A DNA stretch of 64,000 bases from Asticcacaulis sp. EMRT-3 (lineage in GTDB: Bacteria; Pseudomonadota; Alphaproteobacteria; Caulobacterales; Caulobacteraceae): contig NZ_JASERT010000001.1 of assembly GCF_030027245.1 (NCBI RefSeq), positions 951,001 through 1,015,000 on the forward strand, given 5' to 3'. This document shows, in pieces, positions 55,486-63,076 of the stretch (positions are counted from its first letter, which is position 1; every line of letters starts with the position of its first letter). The position numbers and the translations under genes are program-made. The notes beneath the pieces are model-generated. The model worked only from the letters and a program-made list of their open reading frames with translations, did not search any database and was not told the origin of the DNA.

Positions 55486-55599
55486 CGCCACACGGCCTAT
55501 GCGCTCGCATGGCTCAACGAAGCGGCCAAATTACCGGAGTGGCAATTGAGCCAGGATGTCGCGCGACAACTGTCGTTGTTTTCGCAAATGGGCAGTTAG
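55486..55599 (+). pseudogene. Fragment of a second copy of the 54458-type gene
   Basis: Between in-frame stops at 55483-55485 and 55597-55599 the frame reads TAYALAWLNEAAKLPEWQLS...ARQLSLFSQMGS, which aligns with the C-terminus of the protein at 54458-54778 (VAYVLAWLDQAARNEGWRAH...AAQLSLW). The upstream part of the gene is gone. It has no start or ribosome site. Confidence 0.7.
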
Positions 55600-55606
55600 G
55601 CCCGTC

Positions 55607-56011
55607 CTACTTCTTTGCCTTGGGACGGGTCAGCGCAGCAGTTGAAGTCAGGTTATCAATGTCGCAGCCAAGCGCTATGGCGAGCTTTTTCAGCGTTGCG
55701 ACGCTGCCATGCTTATGGCCAGATTCGATAGCGCCGATCATCCCGCGCGAAATCCCGGACGCCTGCGCCAATTGCTCCTGCGTCAGCTCGCGGAACTCCC
55801 GCCAGATTTTGGTTGGGTTCTCGCCAGCAAGGCGGCGAGAGATGATGGTGAAAGGCACCATTTCGTCCTCGCCACGTTCAACACGCGCAAGTGCTGCTTC
55901 CAGCGCACGGATGTCATCGCTCAGTTCCATTTCGGCAAGCACCTGCTCATATTCCCGCACGGGCACGAGCGCAAAGGTCTTGCCGTTCTTCGTAATCAGT
56001 TCAAAGCTCAT
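55607..56011 (-). CDS. XRE-type antitoxin
   Basis: A 134-residue protein. The N-terminal 70 residues (FALVPVREYEQVLAEMELSDDIRALEAALARVERGED) resemble a Phd-like antitoxin segment, and the C-terminal half is a Cro/C1-type helix-turn-helix (LTQEQLAQASGISRGMIGAIESGHKHGSVATLKKLAIAL). It overlaps the toxin gene by 4 bases, the toxin coming first. It should neutralise the toxin and repress the operon through the palindromes upstream. Confidence 0.9.
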   Translation of the reverse strand: MSFELITKNGKTFALVPVREYEQVLAEMELSDDIRALEAALARVERGEDEMVPFTIISRRLAGENPTKIWREFRELTQEQLAQASGISRGMIGAIESGHKHGSVATLKKLAIALGCDIDNLTSTAALTRPKAKK

Positions 56012-56265
56012 TTGTAGATACCTCCTCGTGCATCGATTTCCAGAACCAGCATCACCAGTTTTTCGTCTTGGACCTCGTAGATAATCCGCCAGTCACCCAC
56101 CCGAAGCCGGTAACCCGTAGTGCCCTGCAATTTCTTCAAATTGTTGTTGGGGGCATACGGATCTTTAGCCACTTCAAGGATTTTGCCGACAATCCGCTTC
56201 TGCAAATTGACGGGTAGACCTGAAAGCCGTCTATCAAAAAGCTTGGTGGTCATGACCGTGTACAT
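56008..56265 (-). CDS. RelE/StbE family toxin
   Basis: An 85-residue type II toxin of the RelE/ParE fold: FDRRLSGLPVNLQKRIVGKI, LKKLQGTTGYRLRVGDWRIIYEV and a C-terminal strand. RelE members cleave mRNA on the ribosome; the basic residues in YRLRVGDWR fit that role. ATGs exist at 56265 and 56253. It is translationally coupled to the antitoxin gene (ATGA overlap). Confidence 0.9.
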   Translation of the reverse strand: MYTVMTTKLFDRRLSGLPVNLQKRIVGKILEVAKDPYAPNNNLKKLQGTTGYRLRVGDWRIIYEVQDEKLVMLVLEIDARGGIYK

Positions 56266-56272
56266 GTGCCAT

Positions 56273-56323
56273 TGTTACCATAAGAAACATTGGTGAGCAA
56301 ATAGAATGTTTCCATAAGAAACA
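56273..56323. promoter_or_regulatory. Pair of operators of the RelE/XRE module
   Basis: Two copies of a 17-bp inverted repeat, TGTTaC-CATAA-GAAACA (56273-56289) and TGTTTC-CATAA-GAAACA (56307-56323), lie 34 bases apart (about three helical turns) just upstream of the toxin start. The second is a perfect 6-5-6 palindrome. They are probably bound by the XRE antitoxin. Confidence 0.8.
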
Positions 56324-56435
56324 ATTCGTCGGGCCAAACAGCAACCGGTAAGCAAAAATTAACCAAATTTTAGCGGATAATGCGGTATTATATGGCATGT
56401 TTAACCCGCGAAAAGAGTAATCTATTACGCCCCAA

Positions 56436-57311
56436 ATGACAGACGATGCCCCGTTACCGGCTCGTCCGGCGAAGCCGGAGGAGCCGCAGGCTAGCCTGCG
56501 CGAACATTTACAACGACAGATCGACAGCGCCCATACCGCACTGGAAACCCAGCTAGCCGAACTCCAACGTACCGGCCTGCTCGCCAGCCATCCGGCCCTG
56601 GCCGAAGAGTTACGCGGCCAGCTTCAAATTCTCCATTCCCTCAGCCAATTCCTGCCTTCTGCCCCGGCATCGGCCCTACGGCAGATTCAGGCGGAAGTGG
56701 CCACATCTGTTACCGCAGCCAGCAATCTCACTCAGCAGGCGCAAAGTGTCGTCGCCACAGCCGAAGCAGGCCATGTCATCGCCCACATGGCCGAGCTTGC
56801 CACCGCCCGCGACGAGGCACGGCGCACCACCGACGACTTCCTGCATGACTTCTACGAAAAGCACCTGTTCGATGCCTACCTGACTTTCAAATCGCCGGAG
56901 GATGAACGCGCCTACCACGAGCGCGAAGCCCAGCGCAAACAGGCCATCGAGGACGCGAAGGCCGAGAACACACCGCAGGGTGATTTGAAAGCGATTGAAT
57001 TGGCCCAAGCGCAATTGAAGGACGCTGGCGTACATGGTGCCGACCGCAGCCCGCTTTTCAAAGACACCAATGCACAGCTTGAAAGCCGCCGTTTGGCGCT
57101 TCAAGGCGCAATCGAGCACACCGAACACGAGCAGAGCGTTCAGCAAACGCCAGCAACGGCATCATTGCAGAATACGCCGCCTGACTCGCCAGTTGACCCA
57201 CAGATACTGGCAGCCCTGAAAAATTCTGGTGTCACGTTGGCTGACCAAAAGCAGGATGGGCATGGTGTCACGGTGGATGCCTCTATTCTTGCCGCGCTCG
57301 GGCGTGCGTAG
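56436..57311 (+). CDS. Coiled-coil hypothetical protein
   Basis: A 291-residue hydrophilic, largely helical protein without signal or membrane segment. Long heptad-like stretches (LREHLQRQIDSAHTALETQLAELQRT; ARDEARRTTDDFLHDFYEKH) are followed by a Gln/Pro-rich region and the end DPQILAALKNSGVTL...VDASILAALGRA, in which an ILAAL unit occurs twice. No family was recognised and no ribosome-binding site is obvious. Confidence 0.65.
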   Translation: MTDDAPLPARPAKPEEPQASLREHLQRQIDSAHTALETQLAELQRTGLLASHPALAEELRGQLQILHSLSQFLPSAPASALRQIQAEVATSVTAASNLTQQAQSVVATAEAGHVIAHMAELATARDEARRTTDDFLHDFYEKHLFDAYLTFKSPEDERAYHEREAQRKQAIEDAKAENTPQGDLKAIELAQAQLKDAGVHGADRSPLFKDTNAQLESRRLALQGAIEHTEHEQSVQQTPATASLQNTPPDSPVDPQILAALKNSGVTLADQKQDGHGVTVDASILAALGRA

Positions 57312-57312
57312 A

Positions 57313-57696
57313 TTACATCAGCCCATAGGCCCTGCATTCTGCTGAAACGCGGGCGAAGTATCCCGGCTGATTCATCAACCGTGGCAATTCGCGATCCATA
57401 GCTGCTTTATAATCGTCGGCAATGCGGTCGCCGGAATAACCCAATTGCTCCCCGAGCTTGTTAGCGATGTCATGCGCGCGGCTGGCCTTGCCTTCGTACC
57501 TGGAAGCCCCCTCAAGGTCATGAGCGTCTCGGCGGTCGAATTCAGCATGGCCGCTAGCGACAAAGCACTTCATCGCCAATTCGTATGCTGCCTGCGTCTT
57601 ACCATCCGAAGAAGATTGCGCCACCGCTGGCGTAGAAATCGCCAATCCCAAGGCGAGAGCCGCCACTGTATGGCGGCGGAAATACTGGAAACACAT
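57313..57696 (-). CDS. Exported hypothetical protein
   Basis: A 127-residue protein with a Sec signal peptide (RRHTVAALALGLAISTPAVAQ, cleavage after AVA). The mature part is helical with two cysteines (MKCFVASGHAE and SAECRAYGLM) that may form a disulfide. The start at 57696 gives the proper signal; the frame continues to 57750. It converges on the coiled-coil gene with one base between stops. Confidence 0.65.
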   Translation of the reverse strand: MCFQYFRRHTVAALALGLAISTPAVAQSSSDGKTQAAYELAMKCFVASGHAEFDRRDAHDLEGASRYEGKASRAHDIANKLGEQLGYSGDRIADDYKAAMDRELPRLMNQPGYFARVSAECRAYGLM

Positions 57697-57786
57697 GTAG
57701 GTCTTTTCCCCGTGCCGGAGGCCATGTCCGATAGCCTCGGACAGGCGCATCCTGCCCGCTGCATCTCGACGGGGAAAAGTAACATT

Positions 57787-57802
57787 ATGCTAATAAAGTT
57801 GC
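57787..57802 (+). repeat. Left arm of a perfect 16-bp inverted repeat
   Basis: ATGCTAATAAAGTTGC is exactly complementary to the 16 bases at 57925-57940. The two arms are 122 bases apart and lie just upstream of the small tyrosine recombinase gene, so they could be recombinase sites. Confidence 0.8.
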
Positions 57803-57924
57803 GTCCAAACGCTGCTTACTGTTTTGATTTCATGTAGGTTTTAACTTGTACGAACACTATGCGCTTCAATTGCGGCAATAGTCCGCCTTTGGCTGTGAGC
57901 CTCGGTTTTTCGGCTCCGTGGGTT

Positions 57925-57940
57925 GCAACTTTATTAGCAT
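57925..57940 (-). repeat. Right arm of a perfect 16-bp inverted repeat
   Basis: GCAACTTTATTAGCAT is the reverse complement of 57787-57802. It ends 33 bases before the recombinase start. A small hairpin (gagcctcggtttttcggctc) lies just inside it. Confidence 0.8.
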
Positions 57941-57972
57941 TGCGTTGCAGCCCGGCGCAGCAAGGAGGCAGA

Positions 57973-58569
57973 ATGAGCGGATCATTCAATCGTGGTGACG
58001 ACATGGCCCTGTTCAGTCTGGACGGCCAGCGCAAATATCTCTGCCGCAGCGAAGGTAAACGCTTCCTTCGCGCCGCATCGGGTATGGACGATGGCACGCG
58101 CCTTTTCTGCCATCTCCTGCACTTTACTGGCTGCCGGATCAGCGAAGCGCTGGAAATTGCCCCGCGTCGTCTCGACGTAGAGGGTAAGCGTGTTGTCTTT
58201 CGCACCCTGAAACGCCGCAAACGGGTGTTTCGCGCCGTGCCGGTGCCCGCACCCCTGATGACAGGCCTCGTACACCTCAGCCGCAACCACGGCCTTGATG
58301 AACGCCTATGGAGTTGGTGCCGACAGACGGCATGGCGGCGTGTGAAAAAGGTGATGGCGGCGGCAAGTATCGACGGGCCGCAGGCCGCGCCGCGCGGATT
58401 GCGCCACCAGTTCGGCGTTCAGGCGCTACAAGCCAACCTCCCGCTCACCGTGACCCAGCGGCTGTTGGGCCATGCCAGCCCCGGCACCACCGCCATCTAC
58501 CAGTATGCCACCGGCGACGATGAACGCCGCCTCATGCACCGCATGTGGCGCGGTTGGGGAGAGAGCTAA
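57973..58569 (+). CDS. Small XerC/D-like tyrosine recombinase
   Basis: A 198-residue protein consisting almost only of the catalytic domain: R55 (TGCRISEAL), R144-H145 (RGLRHQFG), H167 (LLGHASPGTT) and the nucleophile region IYQYA (Y176). The first residue of the HxxR box is Arg (R141), not His or Lys. A full core-binding domain is lacking, as in several plasmid-borne resolvase-like enzymes. A strong CAAGGAGGCAGA precedes the start. The adjacent inverted repeat suggests a local target. Confidence 0.88.
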   Translation: MSGSFNRGDDMALFSLDGQRKYLCRSEGKRFLRAASGMDDGTRLFCHLLHFTGCRISEALEIAPRRLDVEGKRVVFRTLKRRKRVFRAVPVPAPLMTGLVHLSRNHGLDERLWSWCRQTAWRRVKKVMAAASIDGPQAAPRGLRHQFGVQALQANLPLTVTQRLLGHASPGTTAIYQYATGDDERRLMHRMWRGWGES

Positions 58570-58613
58570 TTCCTCTATGAGCTTTGCTTCGCTTCACGGT
58601 AAAAGCGCGGCTT

Positions 58614-58952
58614 CTAACGGGCTTGAACTGGCGCTTGCGTTGCAGCGCGCTCGGCCTGAACCCTGCTGGCCCACGATGTTTGCTGTTCGGGTTTCTTACG
58701 GGTCGCCAGATAGATACCCCCGCCAATAACGGCAGTAGCCGCCACAATCGCCGCCACCTTGCCGCCACTGATGCCTTTGGGCAGCAACGATCCACCTGCC
58801 AAAGGTGTCACAGATGGCTTAGGGGCAAATGCTTTTACAGGTGTGGCAGAACTGAATGAGAGCGTCGAGCCGCTGGCTTGTGCTAAGGCACTGCCATTAC
58901 GCTCGGCTAATAGAGCTTCAAGCGGCGGTCGGGCTGTAGCTGTGTCAGTCAT
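58614..58952 (-). CDS. Small single-pass membrane protein, disordered N-terminus
   Basis: A 112-residue protein: a Ser/Ala/Pro-rich N-terminal half, one membrane helix at about 66-83 (AAIVAATAVIGGGIYLA), and a basic/Gln-rich tail (RKKPEQQTSWASRVQAE). No family was recognised and the ribosome site is weak. It is convergent with the recombinase. Confidence 0.5.
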   Translation of the reverse strand: MTDTATARPPLEALLAERNGSALAQASGSTLSFSSATPVKAFAPKPSVTPLAGGSLLPKGISGGKVAAIVAATAVIGGGIYLATRKKPEQQTSWASRVQAERAATQAPVQAR

Positions 58953-59137
58953 GGCTCAATATTAGCAAATTAGCCCCGGTTCCGATGTTACAGTTTGGTG
59001 AATTATCGCAACGTTAGGCGGCTGCCAGTGACACTGGCAAGCGCGTTGCGCCGCTCAAGCACCATTTCCACTGCTGGGCGGCGATGCTCGGCAACCCACA
59101 GTTTGATGAGTGCGGTCGCGTTACGCAGACTGCCGAG

Positions 59138-59482
59138 CTAATCGACATCCCTCGGCAGATGGCGCGCCAAATCCATTGCATCATGGAGGATGCGGATGAC
59201 CTCAATGATATGATCGTCGCTGGCGCGGTACAGGATGAAATGCCGCGCACGTTTACCGCGCCGTGCGATATGGTAAGTGCGCAAACCTGTGTGAATCTCA
59301 TCACGCATTGCGCTGCCGGGTATGTTCGGGCCATGTTGCAACGCCACCAGCGCATCACGGATGAGCTTTCGATAGCCCGCTGCCTGACGCACTCCGAACT
59401 GCTCTTCGGTATAACCTATGATCCGTCGAAAATCGATTTCAGCCGGTGCGGTAAATCGAATACGCCAGATGATGTTGGTCAC
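59138..59482 (-). CDS. ParE-type toxin
   Basis: A 114-residue RelE/ParE superfamily toxin: WRIRFTAPAEIDFRRIIGYTEEQFG, then GPNIPGSAMRDEI and GKRARHFILYRASDDHIIEVIRILHDAMDLARHLP. ParE toxins poison DNA gyrase. Its start overlaps the end of the antitoxin gene by 4 bases (ATGA). Confidence 0.93.
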   Translation of the reverse strand: MTNIIWRIRFTAPAEIDFRRIIGYTEEQFGVRQAAGYRKLIRDALVALQHGPNIPGSAMRDEIHTGLRTYHIARRGKRARHFILYRASDDHIIEVIRILHDAMDLARHLPRDVD

Positions 59483-59763
59483 GGATGTTTCGCGGAGGCA
59501 TCGGGGGCAAGCGTATCGAGATACGTCCCAAGCGCTGCACCATGTTCAAACGTGCGATATTCTCCCCGTTCCAGGGCACCAAGGCCAATGGCAGCGGCGG
59601 CGCGTAGGGCAGCAAGTTTGGCCGCATCTTCCGCCTCGCGTTGCTCGACCAGCCGCAGCCCCTCGCGCATCACTTCGCTGGCATTCTGATAGCGGCCACT
59701 CTGCACCAGCCCAGCAATGAGATGCTCTTGATGCTCGGTCAGGACGACATTGCGTGTGGACAT
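59479..59763 (-). CDS. ParD-type antitoxin
   Basis: A 94-residue antitoxin with an N-terminal ribbon-helix-helix (MSTRNVVLTEHQEHLIAGLVQSGRYQNASEVMREGLRL) and a C-terminal toxin-binding tail. The start at 59763 follows CGAGGAGATTTT. A perfect palindrome lies 30 bases upstream. It is co-transcribed with parE. Confidence 0.93.
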   Translation of the reverse strand: MSTRNVVLTEHQEHLIAGLVQSGRYQNASEVMREGLRLVEQREAEDAAKLAALRAAAAIGLGALERGEYRTFEHGAALGTYLDTLAPDASAKHP

Positions 59764-59792
59764 AAAATCTCCTCGTAAAGAAACCTTACCAG

Positions 59793-59813
59793 AATTGGCA
59801 TAGTATGCCAATT
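59793..59813. promoter_or_regulatory. Operator palindrome of parDE
   Basis: AATTGGCATA-g-TATGCCAATT is a perfect 10-1-10 inverted repeat, 30 bases upstream of parD. It is very likely the binding site of ParD. Confidence 0.85.
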
Positions 59814-59962
59814 GAAATCACCTCGCGCTCTGAACACGGTTAATTTTCACCCCTCGCGCGGACTTTGGGTGCATCACCACAGGTTGAATCGTCCATTGGA
59901 TGTATGGATTCGACCTGCATCTTGCGATGGCAACATCTTTCCTCAGTGAGAGGTGAATTCAT

Positions 59963-60454
59963 ATGTCGCAAGCCCAGACCCAAATGCTCATGGCCGCACT
60001 GTCGATGGCAGCGCAGGTCGCCACACAGAAGATCGGTGCCGACGTCAACCGTCAGGAAATGGCGTTCGCCGTTGAGCAACTTGCCCATGAGCGCGGCTTG
60101 TTCGACACCAAGGCTGGCATTATGCGCGACCTGATAGGCGCGCTGGTCGAGAAGCGCATCGATGCAGTCAAAAGCGGCTTCGATGCGGTGCTGTCCCTTT
60201 ACGCTGAGCAAGCGCGCCATTTCATGGAACAGCAGCGCAGCTACGCCGATGCCGAATTGGCCACCACCGACCCGCTCATGAGCGCCCGACTGCGCAAACG
60301 CCTGGGCGAGACAGACATCGAACTGCGCAGCATCCGTTCCTCCGCCCGCCAGCTCTACGGCCAGATGAATGAGATTATCCTGCGCCTCGGGGGCGAAGCG
60401 CTCACCATCAGTCCCGACTTTGCCATGACATTATCGCTGCCAAGGGGAATGTAA
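59963..60454 (+). CDS. Helical soluble protein, first gene of the TraD-like operon
   Basis: A 163-residue helical protein (MLMAALSMAAQVATQKIGADVNRQEMAFAVEQL...) with no signal, membrane segment or known motif. GAGAGGTGAATTCAT precedes the start. Its stop overlaps the next start (TAATG), placing it at the head of a five-gene operon with a coupling-protein-like ATPase. A structural or adaptor role is a guess. Confidence 0.75.
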   Translation: MSQAQTQMLMAALSMAAQVATQKIGADVNRQEMAFAVEQLAHERGLFDTKAGIMRDLIGALVEKRIDAVKSGFDAVLSLYAEQARHFMEQQRSYADAELATTDPLMSARLRKRLGETDIELRSIRSSARQLYGQMNEIILRLGGEALTISPDFAMTLSLPRGM

Positions 60455-61203
60455 TGACGGTTCATATGGACGACAAGGAACGCTACCGCCAGCTACGCGG
60501 CGCATGGGGCTGGATATTCCTTGGGGCATGGATGGTGCTCTGGTGGATGAAACTCAGTGCGGATCGCGCCCATGCGCTGACATTGCCATGTCCTGAGAAT
60601 TTCATGAACTCAGCGCAGGATTTGCTCCTCGGCAAAGGCAGCGCCTGCAAGGCAGGCATTGATGCCGCCTTTTGGGGCGGCCTGTTCATGGCGCTCATCT
60701 TCTCGCCCCTGGGCTTCGTCGCCTCGCACTATTTTGCCAAGTGGCGGATTGAACAGGCAGCATCAGAAGAAGAGCGCGCCGCCCACCAGCAAGAACAGGC
60801 GCGCCAACAGGCCAATGCCGCCGCCATGGCAGAAATGGGCGCGCGGTCAAAATCCGAAGAACAATCCAATCGCGTATCCAATGACCGGTTTGAGCTTATC
60901 ACCCGCATCGGCGCGGTCGATGACCAGCTCGTCGTGCTGGCCGATGAGGCAGACCCGAAACGCATCAAGCTCATCAAGCTCAACCTGATGCAGGCGCTAC
61001 GCGACATCCATGCCAAGTTCAGAGATGAAGAACTACGCGCCATGCACGCCAGTGACAGCGGCATCGCCAGCCGCGTCACCCGCACACTGGCCGAGATGCG
61101 TAAGCTCAACCTCGAAGGTTCCCGGCTTTATGACGATCTGGCCAGTATGTTTTTGGCTGAGGATGACGACCAGCCATCTGCCGATGGTGCCGTCACCAAC
61201 TGA
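60454..61203 (+). CDS. Two-pass membrane protein of the TraD-like operon
   Basis: A 249-residue protein with membrane helices at about 17-34 (WGWIFLGAWMVLWWM) and 73-92 (FWGGLFMALIFSPLGFVASHY), separated by a loop with two cysteines (LPCPEN, GSACKAG), then a long cytoplasmic coiled coil rich in Gln, Ala and Glu and an acidic end. This is the layout of the membrane anchor of VirD4/TraD coupling proteins, here as a separate polypeptide (inference). It overlaps the preceding gene by one base. Confidence 0.75.
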   Translation: MTVHMDDKERYRQLRGAWGWIFLGAWMVLWWMKLSADRAHALTLPCPENFMNSAQDLLLGKGSACKAGIDAAFWGGLFMALIFSPLGFVASHYFAKWRIEQAASEEERAAHQQEQARQQANAAAMAEMGARSKSEEQSNRVSNDRFELITRIGAVDDQLVVLADEADPKRIKLIKLNLMQALRDIHAKFRDEELRAMHASDSGIASRVTRTLAEMRKLNLEGSRLYDDLASMFLAEDDDQPSADGAVTN

Positions 61204-61226
61204 GATAGACCCGAAGGAGCACTGCC

Positions 61227-61484
61227 ATGTCCGGTTTGTTTGCCCGCCTGTTTGAAGAATTCGGGCGTGCCATCGAGGATATCCGACACAAGGCCGTCGA
61301 AGAAGGCTGGTTTGGTCGAGAGGTAACCGGCCAAGCGCCGGGTGCAGATAGCGCGGAAAGCCCGTCGGAATCCTTAGGCTGGGATATGCCGCGCGCTTCC
61401 TTCGATGCGCAATGGGCACCCGCTGAGAAAAAGCAGGACATTGAACCGGCCAAAGAGGCACCAGAACCCGACATCGACCGTTAA
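61227..61484 (+). CDS. Small acidic protein of the TraD-like operon
   Basis: An 85-residue protein with a short N-terminal helix (MSGLFARLFEEFGRAIEDIRHKAVEEGWFG) and an acidic, Pro/Glu/Asp-rich tail. GAAGGAGCACTGCC precedes the start. It ends 11 bases before the ATPase gene. No family was recognised. Confidence 0.7.
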   Translation: MSGLFARLFEEFGRAIEDIRHKAVEEGWFGREVTGQAPGADSAESPSESLGWDMPRASFDAQWAPAEKKQDIEPAKEAPEPDIDR

Positions 61485-61495
61485 GGGGAACCGCC

Positions 61496-63076
61496 ATGTT
61501 CAAGGATTTCATCGGCAATCTGGACGCGCCATTGCTGCGCCTCTCCGCGAACGACCACTTCACCCTGCGCGATGCCGTGCAGGGCGTGCATATCTTCGGC
61601 GGCATCGGTTCCGGCAAAACCTCCGGCAGTGGCAAGGCACTGGCCTCAGCCTATCTACGCGCCGGTTTCGGCGGGCTGGTGCTGGCCGCCAAGCCGGATG
61701 AGGTGGAGCTTTGGCTCAAATACGCCAAGGCCAATGGCCGCGCCAATTCCGTCGTTCTGTTCGGAGATCGTGGTGGTGGCGGTTTCAACTTCATCACCTA
61801 CGAACTGGCGCGTCAGGGCGCAGATGGCATGGGCAGTGTCGTGGAATGCCTGATGCGCATCCTCGATGCCGCCCGCCACACCAACCCCAATGCCAGTCGC
61901 GGCGGCGAAGCCTTCTGGGAAGATGCCACCCGGCAAGTGCTGCGCAATTGCCTGCCTATCCTCTACGCCGCCACCGGCACCGTGCGCATCCCCGACATCA
62001 TCCGCTTTGTCGCATCCGCCCCCACCAGCCTTGCGCAGATCCGCGATGCGGATTGGCAGCAAAGCTCTTTCATGTTTCAGGCGTTGCGCCAGGCGCGTAC
62101 CGCGCCGGTACATGCCTTGCCTGAAGACGAGTTCGACAAGGCCGGAAGCTACTGGCGCGATGAATACGGCCAGCTCGACAACAAGACCCGCAGCAATATC
62201 GCCATCTCGCTTTCAACCGCCCTGGACAGGTTCAATCGTGGGCGTCTCTATAGTGCCTTCTGCACGGAAACCACGTTGGTGCCGGAGATGACTTTCCACG
62301 GCGCGATCATCATCATGGATATGAGCGCCCTGACCTGGAATGAAGACGGCATCATCGCGCAGCAGCTCTTCAAATTCATGTGGCAACGCGCCGTCCTGTC
62401 ACGCAACGGCCTCGAAGACCGGCACCGCGAGCGCCCGGTGTTTCTCTGGGCCGATGAAAGCCAGTATTTCGTCAATGCCTTCGATACCGATTACCAATCC
62501 ACCTGCCGCTCCGCCAAGGCCTGCACCGTGTTCCTCACACAGTCCCTGCCGACCTATTACGCCAAAATGGGTGGCGATAACGCTAAGCACAAAGCCGATA
62601 TGCTGCTGGCCAATTTCGTCACCAAAATCTTCCACAACAATGCCGACCCGGAAACCAATCGCTGGGCCGCCGACACCATTGGCCGCTCCATACAGCGCCG
62701 GGGCAGCTATAGCGAAGGCCAATCATCCGGCTATTCCCACGGCATGAATGCCGGTGAAAACCGTAGTTTCGGCACCAATTCCTCCTTCGGCTCATCTTCC
62801 GACAGCCGAGGCGGCTCCTCCATGTCATCCAGTTCCGGCAGCAATGCCGGTGCCGGAGATAATTGGGGCCGCAATCGCGGCATGAACAACAGTGAAAGTC
62901 AGTCCAGCGGTTACAGCGAAACCATGGATTACGAAATCGAACCTGCTGCCTTCGCCCACCACCTGCGCACCGGCGGCCCCGCAAATCAGCGGCTAGTCAC
63001 CGGCCTGTGGTTTCAGGCAGGCAAGACGTTTGGCGACACCCACCGCAACTATCTGCATGTGAGTTTCCAGCAATGA
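61496..63076 (+). CDS. VirD4/TraD-like coupling ATPase without membrane anchor
   Basis: A 526-residue P-loop ATPase with Walker A GGIGSGKT (35-42), Walker B VFLWADES (315-322) followed by a YF, and a polar LTQS segment (347-350), all in the order of TraM-recognition-domain coupling proteins that feed DNA to type IV secretion systems. The usual N-terminal membrane segments are absent: the protein begins directly with the nucleotide-binding domain. A Ser/Gly-rich linker (about 403-475) precedes the C-terminal 50 residues. No relaxase or VirB gene is in the window. Substrate and channel are unknown. Confidence 0.88.
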   Translation: MFKDFIGNLDAPLLRLSANDHFTLRDAVQGVHIFGGIGSGKTSGSGKALASAYLRAGFGGLVLAAKPDEVELWLKYAKANGRANSVVLFGDRGGGGFNFITYELARQGADGMGSVVECLMRILDAARHTNPNASRGGEAFWEDATRQVLRNCLPILYAATGTVRIPDIIRFVASAPTSLAQIRDADWQQSSFMFQALRQARTAPVHALPEDEFDKAGSYWRDEYGQLDNKTRSNIAISLSTALDRFNRGRLYSAFCTETTLVPEMTFHGAIIIMDMSALTWNEDGIIAQQLFKFMWQRAVLSRNGLEDRHRERPVFLWADESQYFVNAFDTDYQSTCRSAKACTVFLTQSLPTYYAKMGGDNAKHKADMLLANFVTKIFHNNADPETNRWAADTIGRSIQRRGSYSEGQSSGYSHGMNAGENRSFGTNSSFGSSSDSRGGSSMSSSSGSNAGAGDNWGRNRGMNNSESQSSGYSETMDYEIEPAAFAHHLRTGGPANQRLVTGLWFQAGKTFGDTHRNYLHVSFQQ

